From Clostridiaceae bacterium (GTDB taxonomy: Bacteria > Bacillota > Clostridia > DSM-8532), in assembly GCA_025361665.1 (NCBI GenBank), contig JANYKF010000117.1:1-5091 (forward strand): a stretch of DNA of 5,091 nt. The letters run 5' to 3'. A model generated the notes under the pieces. It saw only the letters and a list, made by a program, of their open reading frames with translations. It was not told the DNA's origin and made no database searches. Positions 1 to 5,091 of the stretch are shown in pieces. Both the position numbers and the translations under genes were made by a program. Position 1 is the stretch's first letter; the number at the start of each line of letters is the position of its first letter.

Positions 1-1
1 C

Positions 2-403
2 CGCGATGAAACGATGCGCATCCTCCAGGAGGAAGCGGAACTGGATGAGATTGTCCGCCTGGTGGGGGTGGATGCCCTCTCCGCGATAGACCGCGTCACC
101 CTGGAAGCGGCGCGCTCCATCCGCGAAGACTTCCTGCAGCAGGATGCCTATCACGAGGTGGACACCTATACGAGCTTCCACAAGATGGACCGCCTGCTCA
201 AGCTGATCCTCAGATTCCACGAGCTGGGCCATGCGGCTGCCGAAGCGGGTACAAGCATCCGCGACCTGTTTGCGATGCCGGTCCGGGTCCGGATCGGGCG
301 CGCCAAGTATGTGCCGGAATGCGATGCGGATGCGGAATATGATTCCATGGAACGGGAATTGGCGGATCAGGTTGCCGCGCTTGCCGCGAAGGAGGGTGCG
401 TAG
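2..403 (+). CDS. atpA: V/A-type ATP synthase subunit A, C-terminal part (5' end outside window)
   Basis: This is the tail of the catalytic, nucleotide-hydrolysing subunit A of a V/A-type (rotary) ATPase, part of the cytoplasmic V1 head that couples ATP to H+ or Na+ movement. The frame is open from the left edge and reads RDETMRILQEEAELDEIVRL, the start of the family's conserved C-terminal helical domain, followed by a SFHKMDRLLKLILRFHE helix. The ATG at 14 is internal, not the true start. About 133 of an expected roughly 580-590 residues are present, so the P-loop and Walker B regions lie upstream and cannot be checked. The TAG stop abuts the ATG of subunit B with no spacer, and the last codons carry B's ribosome binding site, a sign of translational coupling. 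Identification is by family recognition together with the intact B and D genes downstream. Confidence 0.95.
   Translation, partial: RDETMRILQEEAELDEIVRLVGVDALSAIDRVTLEAARSIREDFLQQDAYHEVDTYTSFHKMDRLLKLILRFHELGHAAAEAGTSIRDLFAMPVRVRIGRAKYVPECDADAEYDSMERELADQVAALAAKEGA
389..396 (+). promoter_or_regulatory. Ribosome binding site of subunit B, inside subunit A
   Basis: AAGGAGGG lies 7 nt before the ATG at 404, entirely within the last codons of subunit A. It fixes the start of subunit B and implies that the two genes are translated from one mRNA. Confidence 0.9.
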
Positions 404-1795
404 ATGCTGAAAGAGTATAAATCGATCGCGGAGGTGGCCGGGCCGCTGATGCTGGTTCGCGGCGTGGAAGGGGTCACTTACGGCGAGATTGGCGAGATTA
501 TGCTGGGCAATGGTGAAATCCGCCGCTGCAAGGTGCTTGAAATCAACGGAAGCAATGCCCTGGTCCAGCTTTTTGAGAATGCGACCGGCATCAGCCTTTC
601 AAACAGCAAAATCAGGTTCCTGGGCCGCGGCCTTGAACTGCCTGTGTCCATGGACATGCTCGGACGCATTTTTGACGGATTGGGCAAGCCGATGGATGGC
701 GGTCCGGAAATCCTGCCGGACAAGCGCATCGATATCAATGGCGTGCCCATGAACCCCTCCGCACGCGATTACCCGGATGAGTTCATCCAGACCGGCATTT
801 CCGCAATCGATGGTCTGAACACACTCGTCAGGGGGCAGAAACTGCCGATCTTCTCAGCATCCGGACTGCCTCATGCCCAGCTGGCGGCGCAGATTGCCCG
901 TCAGGCCAAAGTGCGGGGAACGGGCCAGAAGTTCGCCGTCGTCTTCGCTGCTGTCGGCATCACGTTCGAGGAGGCGGATTTCTTCATTTCAGACTTCAAG
1001 CGCACCGGTGCCATCGATCGAACCGTCCTGTTCATGAACCTGGCGAACGATCCGGCCGTAGAACGCATCGCGACCCCCCGCATGGCCCTGACGGCGGCGG
1101 AATACCTGGCGTTCGAACAGGACATGCACGTGCTGGTCATCATCACCGACATCACGAATTACGCGGAGGCGCTGCGGGAAGTGTCTGCCGCCCGCAAGGA
1201 GGTTCCCGGGAGACGCGGCTATCCGGGTTACCTGTACACGGATTTGGCAACCCTGTATGAACGGGCCGGCCGCATCCGGGGGAAAGAAGGCTCCATCACG
1301 ATGATCCCCATCCTGACGATGCCGGAGGACGACAAGACCCACCCCATTCCGGATTTGACGGGGTATATCACGGAAGGGCAGATCATTTTGAGCCGCGATT
1401 TGCACAAGAAGGGCATCACGCCTCCAATTGACGTTTTACCGTCACTTTCACGTTTGAAAGACAAAGGGATCGGACGGGGAAAGACGCGGGAAGACCATCC
1501 CAACACCATGAACCAGCTGTTTGCGGCATACGCCCGTGGCAAGGAAGCGAAGGAACTGGCCACCATCCTCGGCGAAGCGGCGCTGACAGATGTCGACAAG
1601 CAGTATGCCAGGTTTTCGGACGCCTTCGAGAAGCAATATGTCTCTCAGGGCTATCTCAACGAAAGAACGATCGAGGAAACGCTGGATTTGGGTTGGGAGC
1701 TGCTCGCGATCCTTCCAGAGTCCGAACTCAAGCGCATACGCATCGAGCACATCGAAAAATACCATCCAGCCCACCGGAAGGCCGGGGAAGGGTGA
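404..1795 (+). CDS. atpB: V/A-type ATP synthase subunit B (non-catalytic)
   Basis: This 463-residue protein is the regulatory partner of subunit A in the A3B3 head of the V/A-type ATPase. Residues 1-75 form the N-terminal beta-barrel. Residues 148-168 ([19 protein letters not shown] region) are the family's degenerate P-loop: the catalytic GKT is replaced by SGLPH, which marks a B rather than an A subunit. Other family blocks are [14 protein letters not shown] (181-194), [19 protein letters not shown] (216-234), the Walker-B-like [21 protein letters not shown] (244-263) and [21 protein letters not shown] (269-289). The length is that of a full bacterial/archaeal B subunit (about 460). The ATG at 404 is chosen because of the AAGGAGGG 7 nt upstream and the immediate junction with the A stop codon. 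No disruption is seen. Some databases name this gene ntpB. Confidence 0.98.
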   Translation: MLKEYKSIAEVAGPLMLVRGVEGVTYGEIGEIMLGNGEIRRCKVLEINGSNALVQLFENATGISLSNSKIRFLGRGLELPVSMDMLGRIFDGLGKPMDGGPEILPDKRIDINGVPMNPSARDYPDEFIQTGISAIDGLNTLVRGQKLPIFSASGLPHAQLAAQIARQAKVRGTGQKFAVVFAAVGITFEEADFFISDFKRTGAIDRTVLFMNLANDPAVERIATPRMALTAAEYLAFEQDMHVLVIITDITNYAEALREVSAARKEVPGRRGYPGYLYTDLATLYERAGRIRGKEGSITMIPILTMPEDDKTHPIPDLTGYITEGQIILSRDLHKKGITPPIDVLPSLSRLKDKGIGRGKTREDHPNTMNQLFAAYARGKEAKELATILGEAALTDVDKQYARFSDAFEKQYVSQGYLNERTIEETLDLGWELLAILPESELKRIRIEHIEKYHPAHRKAGEG

Positions 1796-1924
1796 ATGCA
1801 CGGTTTTCAACTGTTGCTCAAAAGCATGCTTCATGGAGATTTCCCTGATTCAGACCGGTGTCCGGACAGTTTTCGCCACCTTGCCGGCTATGCCGCAAGG
1901 GTCGGTGGCAAGCGAAGGGATTGA
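1796..1924 (+). CDS. Possible small ORF (42 aa) filling the gap between subunits B and D
   Basis: An ATG follows the B stop codon directly (TGAATG), and the frame runs 42 codons to a TGA at 1922-1924, four bases before the D start. The peptide begins MHGFQLLLKSMLHGDFPDSD and ends in a basic VGGKRRD. It resembles no protein I recognise. The B-adjacent start would favour coupled re-initiation, and its end next to D would couple D translation in turn. Against a real gene: there is no clear Shine-Dalgarno specific to this start, third codon positions are mixed, and the D reading frame is also open across the gap. It may be an untranslated spacer or a vestigial gene. Confidence 0.25.
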   Translation: MHGFQLLLKSMLHGDFPDSDRCPDSFRHLAGYAARVGGKRRD

Positions 1925-1928
1925 AGCA

Positions 1929-2618
1929 ATGGCCCGTTTGAACGTGAACCCGACCCGCATGGTGCTGACCGGCCTGAAAAAGCGGCTCCGGACGGCCTTC
2001 CGCGGGCACAGGCTGCTGAAGGACAAGCGCGATGAGCTAATGAAGCGCTTTCTTGAAATTGTCCGTGAAAACAAGGGGGTGCGGGAACAGGCGGAAGCCC
2101 TTCTGACGAAGGCGCATGGCCGGTTCCTCATGGCCCGTGCCGTCATGAGCGGCGATCTGATGGACGAGGCCTTGTGCTTTCCCAAGATGAAAACGACACT
2201 GACGGCCTCACTGAAGAACATCATGGGCGTGAATGTGCCTGTTCTGCAATTCGATACCGGCGAGTCGGCGGAAGGGGACATCTATCCATACGGTTTCGCG
2301 ACCACGTCCGGCGAACTGGATGGTGCCATCGCCGCTTTGTCCGAGGCATCTCCGGTATTGCTGAAACTGGCAGAACTGGAAAAAGCTTCTCAACTGCTGG
2401 CGGATGAAATCGAAAAGACCCGCCGGCGCGTGAATGCGCTGGAGTTCGTCTTGATTCCAAACCTGCAGGAAACCGTCAGGTACATCGTGATGAAACTGGA
2501 TGAAAGCGAACGCGGCAACCTGACCCGCCTGATGAAGGTGAAGGACATGATGCTGGAAACGGCCAGGCAGCAGCGGATTCTGGAGGATGAGGCGGCAGAG
2601 TCGGATAAGGCACGCTAG
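1929..2618 (+). CDS. atpD: V/A-type ATP synthase subunit D (central rotor stalk)
   Basis: This 229-residue protein is the coiled-coil rotor shaft subunit that turns inside the A3B3 head and links it to the membrane ring. It opens with the family signature MARLNVNPTRM (1-11), then LKKRLRTAFRGHRLLKDKRD (16-35), the long N-terminal helix. The C-terminal helix includes EIEKTRRRVNALEFVLIPNL (160-179), a hallmark of the family, and GNLTRLMKVKDMM (196-208). The variable middle (about 90-140) is the globular head. The start at 1929 is chosen because it matches the conserved N-terminus, with GAAGGGA about 8 nt upstream. The frame is open upstream, and an ATG at 1833 would add 32 unrelated residues. 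The C-terminus is slightly long for the family (usually about 205-215). Also called ntpD. Confidence 0.95.
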   Translation: MARLNVNPTRMVLTGLKKRLRTAFRGHRLLKDKRDELMKRFLEIVRENKGVREQAEALLTKAHGRFLMARAVMSGDLMDEALCFPKMKTTLTASLKNIMGVNVPVLQFDTGESAEGDIYPYGFATTSGELDGAIAALSEASPVLLKLAELEKASQLLADEIEKTRRRVNALEFVLIPNLQETVRYIVMKLDESERGNLTRLMKVKDMMLETARQQRILEDEAAESDKAR

Positions 2619-2647
2619 AGTCATTGAAGACAAGGCTTCCAGACCTG

Positions 2648-2680
2648 AAAGGGATGCAGACGGTTGTCCGCATCCCTTTT
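2648..2680 (+). terminator. Rho-independent terminator after subunit D
   Basis: The arms AAAGGGATGC (2648-2657) and GCATCCCTTT (2670-2679) pair perfectly over 10 bp. After one A/C mismatch, GAC pairs with GTC around a GGTT loop. The 3' arm runs into TTTT. The hairpin begins 29 bp after the D stop codon and marks the end of the ATPase operon. Because both the A-run and the T-run flank the stem, it could also act on the opposite strand. Confidence 0.9.
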
Positions 2681-2683
2681 GTG

Positions 2684-2850
2684 GTGTACCGGGCACTGCA
2701 TGCAGCCAGGTGGTGAAAGTCCGCTGTGGAGATAGGCAGCAACCAACCACCAGCCAAGGGCAAGGGTGTCCATCGTGAGGTGGAATCCGAAAGAAGCCGG
2801 CGGCAAACCTCTGGCCTGAGGAACACGAATCGCATCAGGCATATCATGGG
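2684..2850 (+). mobile_element. Probable group II intron 5' remnant (domain I fragment)
   Basis: The stretch does not code but is packed with pairing arms in the style of group II intron domain I. GGTGGT (2709-2714) pairs with ACCACC (2746-2751) and is followed by GAAAGTCC. TCCATC/GGTGGA (2769-2774/2779-2784) closes a GTGA tetraloop. GCCGGCGG/CCTCTGGC (2796-2803/2808-2815) forms a stem with a CAAA loop. The order GGTGGTGAAAGTCC, CAAGGGTGTCC, GTGAGGTGGAATC, GAAGCCGG, GAGGAACACGAA is one I recognise from the 5' ends of bacterial group II introns that carry LtrA-type maturases. The 5' end is placed at GTGTACC (2684; possibly GTGGTG at 2681), right after the terminator T-tract. No reverse transcriptase ORF and no domain V hairpin follow, so only a fragment is left. 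The right boundary is uncertain (about 2840-2872). The assignment rests on remembered motif order, not on a covariance search. Confidence 0.75.
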
Positions 2851-3001
2851 GACAAGAAATGACGGGACGAATTTACATGACAAATCCTGTGAAATCATTT
2901 TGCAGGTGTGCGGGAAACAGTTTGATTCTGATATTGTCAAAGTATTCCTGGAATTTGAAAAGGAATTCGACATGATTTACAAGGGGTTCCGGAACAGCTG
3001 A
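2850..3001 (+). pseudogene. HD-GYP domain C-terminal remnant
   Basis: The frame ending at the TGA of 2999-3001 encodes LHDKSCEIILQVCGKQFDSD (from about 2873) followed by IVKVFLEFEKEFDMIYKGF. This fits the end of HD-GYP domains (family pattern roughly SHEkAxxII..G.xFDPxIVxxFL.iexeF), proteins that usually degrade cyclic di-GMP. All catalytic residues (HD and GYP motifs) and any receiver domain are absent, so it cannot be functional as an enzyme. The open frame extends left through the intron-like sequence as far as a GTG at 2726, but that part has no protein resemblance; the nearest ATG (2846) would give 51 residues with no convincing ribosome binding site. The segment is visibly richer in A and T than its neighbours, hinting at a different origin. 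The function call is moderate; the truncated status is firm. Confidence 0.65.
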
Positions 3002-3029
3002 AGCCAGGCTAAGCCTTCAGGAACTGTTC
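2992..3029. repeat. Imperfect inverted repeat between convergent genes
   Basis: GAACAG and CTGAAG (2992-3003) pair with CTTCAG (3015-3020) and CTGTTC (3024-3029), with a 3-nt GAA bulge on the right arm. A small nested AGGC/GCCT lies inside. It spans the stop codons of the + strand HD-GYP remnant and the - strand darA. It could act as a bidirectional end-of-transcript structure, but there is no T-run on either side, so terminator function is only a possibility. Confidence 0.35.
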
Positions 3030-3338
3030 GATATTCAGGATGAAGCAGTTGGCTCCGCCGACATTGATTTCGACCGGCATGGCCATGTTGAACGCGCCAA
3101 AGCTGCCAGGCAGCTTTTCAGGAGAGATCATCCGCCGCCGGCTTTTGCATGTGTCACGGATGATGTCCAGCGCACGTTCAACACGGGGATCGTCGGTTCC
3201 GATGATGAAGGTCGTGTTGCCGCTCTTGAGAAATCCTCCGCTGGAACAAAGCTTCGTGGCCCCGAAACCCTCGCTGTTGAGACTGTCCGCCAGGATATTG
3301 CTGTCCTCGTCGCTCACAATGGCAAATATCAGTTTCAT
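3009..3338 (-). CDS. darA: PII-like cyclic-di-AMP receptor, DarA/PstA family
   Basis: This 109-residue protein, exactly the usual family length, belongs to the DUF970/CdAMP_rec family: trimeric cytosolic PII-like proteins that bind cyclic di-AMP. It starts MKLIFAIVSDEDSNILADSL and carries the family core TKLCSSGGFLKSGNTTFIIG (28-47). The positions I recall as c-di-AMP contacts in characterised members are kept: T28, F36, N41 and G47. The position that is often Arg (26) is Gly here. The C-terminal strand VGGANCFILNIEQF (93-106) is typical. The ATG at 3338 has AAGGAGG 7 nt upstream and a strong promoter behind it. The downstream target of these receptors is not settled, so no pathway is assigned. 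The gene is separate from the ATPase operon and runs toward it, ending 7 nt from the opposing HD-GYP remnant. Confidence 0.93.
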   Translation of the reverse strand: MKLIFAIVSDEDSNILADSLNSEGFGATKLCSSGGFLKSGNTTFIIGTDDPRVERALDIIRDTCKSRRRMISPEKLPGSFGAFNMAMPVEINVGGANCFILNIEQFLKA

Positions 3339-3345
3339 GGCGCAT

Positions 3346-3352
3346 CCTCCTT
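3346..3352 (-). promoter_or_regulatory. Ribosome binding site of darA
   Basis: AAGGAGG on the - strand, 7 nt before the ATG at 3338, is a near-perfect anti-Shine-Dalgarno match and settles the start codon. Confidence 0.9.
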
Positions 3353-3394
3353 CGCGTATATGGTGAAAATGCTTTCGCAGTATGCTTCCCGCTT

Positions 3395-3423
3395 ATTATA
3401 TGCCTATGTGGGGGCACATTCAA
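3395..3423 (-). promoter_or_regulatory. Sigma-70/sigma-A-type promoter of darA
   Basis: On the - strand, TTGAAT (3418-3423) is a -35 element matching four of six consensus bases. A 17-bp spacer separates it from a perfect TATAAT -10 (3395-3400). The -10 lies about 57 bp before the darA ATG, which leaves a leader of roughly 45-50 nt. The -35 begins just beyond the stop codon of the pseudouridine synthase gene, so darA can be transcribed independently of its upstream neighbour. Confidence 0.8.
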
Positions 3424-3430
3424 TCGTGAT

Positions 3431-4477
3431 TCACTCGGTTTGATTCACGGGGTCCGATTCATCGGACCTTGTTCCGATATCCATGTCCCATGGAATGTCC
3501 ATGTATTCCACGGTTCTTCCGGCCACATCGGAAAGCGGACCTGCGGCGGGGAAGAGGAAATCCAGCCGGCAGGACCAGAGCGCCTGCCGATGGATGTGGT
3601 GGCGCCGATTGACCGCATTGCTGCCGTATTTCGAATCCCCGAGGATTGGATGGCCCAATCGTGCCAATTGCGCCCGGATCTGATGCGTCCGGCCTGTGAT
3701 GATTTCCACCTCGAGCCTGGATACCCCTCCATTCGAAGACAACGTGCGATATCGCGTGCAGATGGGTACGGCGTTCGCTTTCGGGGTTTCATGAATGTAG
3801 ACGCGGCCTTTGGATGCATCTTTCTCAAGCCAGGCCTTCACTTCCGCAACGGGAGGGTCGGGCGTGCCGGCAACCAGGCACTGATAGTGCTTTCGGATTT
3901 GATGCGACTTCAATTTCCGGTCCACTTCCTGCAGTGCTTCCGCAGACTTGGCAAACATCAGCAAGCCGCCGGTGTTCCGGTCAAGCCTGTGACACAGGGT
4001 GGGAAACCCGGCCGAAAGCGCGGAGCGGTTCTCCGACCACCAGGCACGGACGGAATCGTCAAAACCTGCGTCATCGTGCGGTGACTTTCCCTGCCCGCGG
4101 CCGGAACCAGGCATGGCTTCCTGCACAAGGAGCCCTTGCGGCTTGACGACGATCAGGAGGGCATCATCTTCATAGGCAATCTCCGGCGGTGCACTTGCAT
4201 CAGGAGCATCGTCATTTTCCGGCAGTTCGCGTTCCCGGGGTGCACTGTCTTCCCATGGTCGTTCGTGTCCCGCCTGGCTCTCGGGAGGCAGGTACACGAG
4301 CACGACATCCCCTTCGGCGACCAGGATGTCTTCCCTGGCCCTTTTGCCGTTGACTTTCACGTCTTTCTTCTTGAATGCCTTGAAAAAGGCGGCCCCGGGG
4401 ATATCCGGGAACGCCGAAAAAAGGAAGCGGTCCAGCCGCTTCCCATTTTCAGCATATCCGACTTTGATCTGCAGCAT
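3431..4477 (-). CDS. RluA-family RNA pseudouridine synthase (RluC/RluD-like)
   Basis: This 348-residue enzyme is predicted to isomerise specific uridines in RNA (probably 23S rRNA) to pseudouridine in the cytoplasm. Residues about 13-63 are an S4 RNA-binding domain (RLDRFL...VKVNGKRA). Residues about 100-335 are the catalytic domain, with YEDDALLIVVKPQGLLV (102-118), the HRLDRNTGG motif (163-171) holding the catalytic Asp166, and GRTHQIRAQLARLGHPILGD (262-281). Between them, residues about 64-99 form a Pro/Glu/Asp-rich linker longer than is common in this family. The start is the ATG at 4477, which has GAGGAG 5 nt upstream and gives the usual N-terminus MLQIKVGYAENGKRLDRF; the frame stays open upstream to 4600, but that overlaps the rubrerythrin end. 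The exact substrate site cannot be told from sequence. It lies downstream of the rubrerythrin gene and upstream of darA on the same strand. Confidence 0.95.
   Translation of the reverse strand: MLQIKVGYAENGKRLDRFLFSAFPDIPGAAFFKAFKKKDVKVNGKRAREDILVAEGDVVLVYLPPESQAGHERPWEDSAPRERELPENDDAPDASAPPEIAYEDDALLIVVKPQGLLVQEAMPGSGRGQGKSPHDDAGFDDSVRAWWSENRSALSAGFPTLCHRLDRNTGGLLMFAKSAEALQEVDRKLKSHQIRKHYQCLVAGTPDPPVAEVKAWLEKDASKGRVYIHETPKANAVPICTRYRTLSSNGGVSRLEVEIITGRTHQIRAQLARLGHPILGDSKYGSNAVNRRHHIHRQALWSCRLDFLFPAAGPLSDVAGRTVEYMDIPWDMDIGTRSDESDPVNQTE
3451..3468. repeat. 18-bp near-perfect palindrome in the 3' end of the pseudouridine synthase gene
   Basis: GGTCCGAT and ATCGGACC flank a TC centre. It lies 28 bp upstream of the darA -35 element, within codons for the non-conserved C-terminal tail of the synthase. 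There is no T-run, so it does not look like a terminator. It could be an operator or chance; nothing else in the window repeats it. Confidence 0.4.
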
Positions 4478-4482
4478 ATGTG

Positions 4483-4488
4483 CTCCTC
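4483..4488 (-). promoter_or_regulatory. Ribosome binding site of the pseudouridine synthase gene
   Basis: GAGGAG on the - strand, 5 nt before the ATG at 4477, selects this start over in-frame upstream codons that would reach into the rubrerythrin gene. Confidence 0.8.
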
Positions 4489-4492
4489 GCGG

Positions 4493-4538
4493 AAAAAAAT
4501 CAGTTTCAGCAATTCCCATTGCCGAACCGAAGACGGTT
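4493..4538 (-). terminator. Possible weak terminator or attenuating hairpins after rubrerythrin
   Basis: Read on the - strand, AACCG/CGGTT closes a TCTT loop (4525-4538, overlapping the stop codon). Next comes a 7-bp hairpin, CGGCAAT/ATTGCTG with a GGGA loop and one G-U pair (4507-4524), and then, after 7 nt, a run of seven T (4493-4499). The gap between stem and T-run makes this a weak candidate, so read-through into the pseudouridine synthase gene, whose ribosome binding site follows at once, is plausible. Confidence 0.4.
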
Positions 4539-5091
4539 AGAATTTTCCTTTGTTCATGTGACCGGTCAGTTCCGCCTTGCAGCTCTGTTTCACAACCCAT
4601 GCAGCATCGCGGGCCTTGCCGAAAAGGGCCACGCAGGGAGGGTCAAGGTTGATTTTGATGCCCTCTTCGCAGAGAACGGCCATTTTCATGGACAAAGCGA
4701 TCAGTTCCGCATGGATGTCATTGGTCCTGTCGGAAGCGTACAGTTTCTTGGCAGCCTCTTCCTCGAGCAGGACGAATTTTTCAGCCGGTGAGCCGCATTT
4801 GGGACATGCTGCAGGAGCCTCGGTTCCTTCATGCACATACCCGCAGTGCCGGCAGCTCCACTTCGTCTTCGAATCCCTCTTGAAGACCGTCCCGTTCTCC
4901 ACGTGCTGCAGCAGAGCCCGGTAACGCTTTTCGTGCGCCGCCTCGGCTTTGATGATGAACTGGTAGGCTCCGGCCACCTCGGGGAACCCTTCCTCCCGCG
5001 CCACCTTCGCGAACCCCGGATACAAGAGGGTCCATTCCTCGTTCTCGCCATCGGCGGCCGCCTTCAAATTCTCCGCGGTTGTCCCGATCCG
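4537..5091 (-). CDS. Rubrerythrin with C-terminal extension (N-terminus outside window)
   Basis: Rubrerythrins are cytosolic non-haem di-iron peroxidases that reduce hydrogen peroxide in anaerobes. The frame is open to the right edge (RIGTTAENLKAAADGENEEW), so the TTG at 5067 is internal and roughly 75 N-terminal residues, with the first helix pair of the ferritin-like domain, are missing. Visible di-iron ligands are the two Glu of GENEEW (E-x-x-E) and the ExxH of AEAAHEKRY. A rubredoxin-type iron site follows: CRHCGY and CPKCGS, two CxxC pairs 12 residues apart. Rubrerythrins normally end about 10-15 residues after the last CxxC, but here the same frame continues about 75 residues (from about 4766), starting KKLYASDRTNDIHAELIALS, with three further Cys and a basic end (GHMNKGKF). 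I do not recognise this extension. It may be a lineage-specific added domain. The whole protein would be about 260 residues against the usual roughly 190. Confidence 0.92.
   Translation of the reverse strand, partial: RIGTTAENLKAAADGENEEWTLLYPGFAKVAREEGFPEVAGAYQFIIKAEAAHEKRYRALLQHVENGTVFKRDSKTKWSCRHCGYVHEGTEAPAACPKCGSPAEKFVLLEEEAAKKLYASDRTNDIHAELIALSMKMAVLCEEGIKINLDPPCVALFGKARDAAWVVKQSCKAELTGHMNKGKF

Noticed and set aside
989..1405. - strand open frames opposite subunit B
   Set aside because: They are complements of conserved ATPase codons and have no ribosome binding site or domain resemblance.
1590..1928. Long N-terminal extension of subunit D, since the frame is open from 1590
   Set aside because: Most of it overlaps the intact B gene, and the family's conserved N-terminus begins exactly at the ATG of 1929.
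2709..2830. Cobalamin-type riboswitch or RNase P RNA, suggested by GGTGAAAGTCC-like motifs
   Set aside because: No B12 box and no conserved RNase P cores are visible, there is no downstream gene to regulate, and the motif order matches group II intron domain I better.
2986..2995. GTTCCGGAAC palindrome as a terminator or operator
   Set aside because: It is only 10 bp with no loop or T-run, and it lies in the HD-GYP tail codons; probably chance.
3440..4146. Long + strand open frames opposite the pseudouridine synthase (214 and 110 codons)
   Set aside because: They are antisense shadows of a well-conserved gene in G+C-rich sequence, with no recognisable protein features.
4478..4600. Extended N-terminus of the pseudouridine synthase from 4600
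   Set aside because: It would overlap the rubrerythrin 3' end, has no family resemblance, and the ATG at 4477 has its own ribosome binding site.
1..5091. CRISPR arrays, tRNA or rRNA genes
   Set aside because: No regularly spaced repeats and no tRNA arm or rRNA core motifs were seen by eye.

Overview
The window suggests a strictly or mostly anaerobic member of the Bacillota (Clostridia- or Negativicutes-like), with base composition judged by eye at somewhat over half G+C. The grounds are the combination of a bacterial V-type ATPase cluster in A-B-D order, a PII-like cyclic-di-AMP receptor (DarA/PstA family) and a rubrerythrin. The species cannot be fixed from the sequence.

Left part (1-2680, + strand): the 3' end of a V/A-type ATPase operon. 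It holds the C-terminal part of catalytic subunit A, complete regulatory subunit B, a 133-bp gap that exactly contains a possible 42-residue ORF, and rotor-stalk subunit D. A strong rho-independent terminator follows D, so D looks like the last gene of the operon. A, B and D belong to the soluble V1 head and central stalk; the membrane and peripheral-stalk genes presumably lie upstream, outside the window.

Middle (2681-3008): no intact gene. Immediately after the terminator T-tract lies about 160 bp that reads like the 5' part (domain I) of a bacterial group II intron, with no intron-encoded protein and no domain V in the window. It passes directly into an A+T-richer stretch encoding only the C-terminal tail of an HD-GYP-type domain. 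This is a small graveyard of two joined remnants.

Right part (3009-5091, - strand): from right to left in transcription order, a rubrerythrin (its N-terminus lies beyond the right edge) with an unusual roughly 75-residue C-terminal extension, then an RluA-family pseudouridine synthase, then darA, a c-di-AMP receptor with its own near-consensus sigma-70/sigma-A promoter. The rubrerythrin and synthase genes are about 60 bp apart and may be partly co-transcribed. The + strand remnants and darA converge at about 3001-3009.

The items most worth a second look are the intron/HD-GYP chimera next to the terminator, the rubrerythrin C-terminal extension, the small ORF filling the B-D gap, and the acidic linker in the pseudouridine synthase. 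No complete new system is evident.
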